Assembly: GCA_002085355.1 (NCBI GenBank)
Contig: NATN01000117.1
Location: 1 to 7,782, forward strand
DNA: 7,782 bases
Direction: 5' to 3'
Source: Candidatus Zhuqueibacterota bacterium 4484_87
Lineage (GTDB): Bacteria > Zhuqueibacterota > Zhuqueibacteria > Thermofontimicrobiales > Thermofontimicrobiaceae
This document shows positions 6,964 through 7,782 of the stretch, one piece after another. Both the position numbers and the translations under genes were made by a program. The notes under the pieces were generated by a model. It was given only the letters and a program-made list of their open reading frames with translations, was not told the DNA's origin and did no database searches. Positions within the stretch are counted from its first letter, which is position 1; each line of letters opens with the position of its first letter.

Positions 6964-7782
6964 TTATCCTTTAAAATTTTCTACGATAAATTTTGTAATC
7001 TCCTCCATTGCCATACCGCGCGACCCTTTTATCAAAACAAGATCTCCCGGTGCGAGCAATTTCAATAAATATTTTGCCAGCGATTTTTTCTCCGAAAAAT
7101 GCAATGCCCGCTTCTTCATCTTTGGGCTGGCTCCCTTCTTCATAAATTGCGACTTCTCCCCCACTGCCAGCAAATATTCAATATTTCCCAATTCCGCACA
7201 ATAATCACCCACTCCGAAATGTTCCTGTTCGCTTAGCTTCCCAAGTTCAAACATATCACCTAAAATTGCTATTTTGCGCCCATCCGTTTCCATCTGTGAC
7301 AATGTTTCCAATGCTCGTTTGGCAGATGCGCTGTTGGAATTATAGCAGTCATTAATTATTTTTATGCCACCTGCTTCGATTATCTGCATCCTTTTATCCG
7401 CAGACTGGAAATTTTCAAGTGCTCGCTTTATCTGCTCATCGGAAACCCCAAACTTCCTTCCCACCGCAACTGCTGCTAACGCATTATGAACATTGTGCAT
7501 TCCCGGCACGGAGAGCTGTATTTCCAATCCGTCAACCCGAAAACGAGGATGTCCGGATGAATCCATGCCGACAAGCTCACCGCGGACATCCTTTGCATGC
7601 GTCAAACCATATTCTACAACTTCGGGGACATGAGGTATTTTTTTTCTTAAAAATGGATCGTCCATGTTCACAAAAACACCGCTGCCTGATTTTTCGATAT
7701 ATTTCCACAACTCAGTTTTCGCCCGATAAACCCCATCCAACGATCCGAAAAATTCGAGGTGTGCAGGTCCGATGTTGGTAAT
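6964..7782 (-). CDS. murF: UDP-MurNAc-tripeptide--D-Ala-D-Ala ligase MurF (C-terminal 272 residues)
   Basis: MurF uses ATP in the cytoplasm to add D-Ala-D-Ala to UDP-MurNAc-tripeptide, the last soluble step before MraY. The frame is open to the window edge, so the N-terminal UDP-substrate domain and the ATP P-loop are outside. Visible parts, numbered from the edge: the Mur ligase central-domain motif TNIGPAHLEFFGS (2-14) followed by AKTELW, VNMDDP (38-43), the hinge motif PGMHNVHNALAA (93-104), and the C-terminal ligase domain with INDCYNSNSAS (143-153), AILGDMFELG (172-181) and LIKGSRGMAMEE (250-261). YNSN replaces the more frequent YNAN; the effect is unknown. The YNxN, GDMxELG and KGSRxMxME pattern fits MurF rather than MurC, MurD or MurE, as does the position before mraY. 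The TTG at 7740 is internal, not a start. Confidence 0.95.
   Translation of the reverse strand: MTNIGPAHLEFFGSLDGVYRAKTELWKYIEKSGSGVFVNMDDPFLRKKIPHVPEVVEYGLTHAKDVRGELVGMDSSGHPRFRVDGLEIQLSVPGMHNVHNALAAVAVGRKFGVSDEQIKRALENFQSADKRMQIIEAGGIKIINDCYNSNSASAKRALETLSQMETDGRKIAILGDMFELGKLSEQEHFGVGDYCAELGNIEYLLAVGEKSQFMKKGASPKMKKRALHFSEKKSLAKYLLKLLAPGDLVLIKGSRGMAMEEITKFIVENFKG

Noticed and set aside
7734..7740. Start codons near 7740 (TTG) and 7736 (ATG) as the murF start
   Set aside because: The frame of the TTG continues upstream to the edge with the conserved TNIGPAHLE motif, so both are internal; the ATG at 7736 is out of frame.

Overview
The window is the downstream half of a division and cell-wall (dcw) gene cluster. 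Every gene lies on the minus strand, so transcription runs from position 7782 towards 1. In that direction the order is murF (3' part only), mraY, ftsW, ftsQ, ftsA, ftsZ, then a radical SAM protein gene that leaves the window at position 1. Genes are tightly packed (gaps of 4, 41, 30, 10 and 67 bases). The only sizeable gap is 203 bases between ftsZ and the radical SAM gene. No stretch over 300 bases lacks a gene, and I see no tRNA, rRNA, CRISPR array, transposase or phage gene.

The cluster points to a rod-type or otherwise peptidoglycan-containing, probably Gram-negative bacterium with moderate-to-low GC. The MraY N-terminus and FtsZ core look like those of the Bacteroidota/Calditrichota/KSB1-like and deltaproteobacterial range. 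That placement is an impression from protein style and cannot be fixed from this window.

The genes work together as follows. MurF completes the UDP-MurNAc-pentapeptide, MraY loads it on undecaprenyl phosphate to make lipid I, and FtsW polymerises lipid II at the septum. FtsQ links the periplasmic divisome parts. FtsA tethers FtsZ to the membrane, and FtsZ forms the Z-ring. Four soluble-enzyme genes commonly interleaved here in other bacteria (murD between mraY and ftsW; murG, murC and murB between ftsW and ftsQ) are absent, with only short normal intergenic gaps in their place.

The points most worth a second look are these. FtsZ has two internal motifs resembling its C-terminal conserved peptide, followed by a very acidic linker and the genuine terminal peptide. 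A perfect 15-base inverted repeat followed by nine T's (minus strand) sits ten bases before the radical SAM start codon, so that gene can only be reached through a terminator-like structure. The dcw cluster has lost murD and murG/C/B. I found no clearly new multi-gene system; most of the window is conventional.
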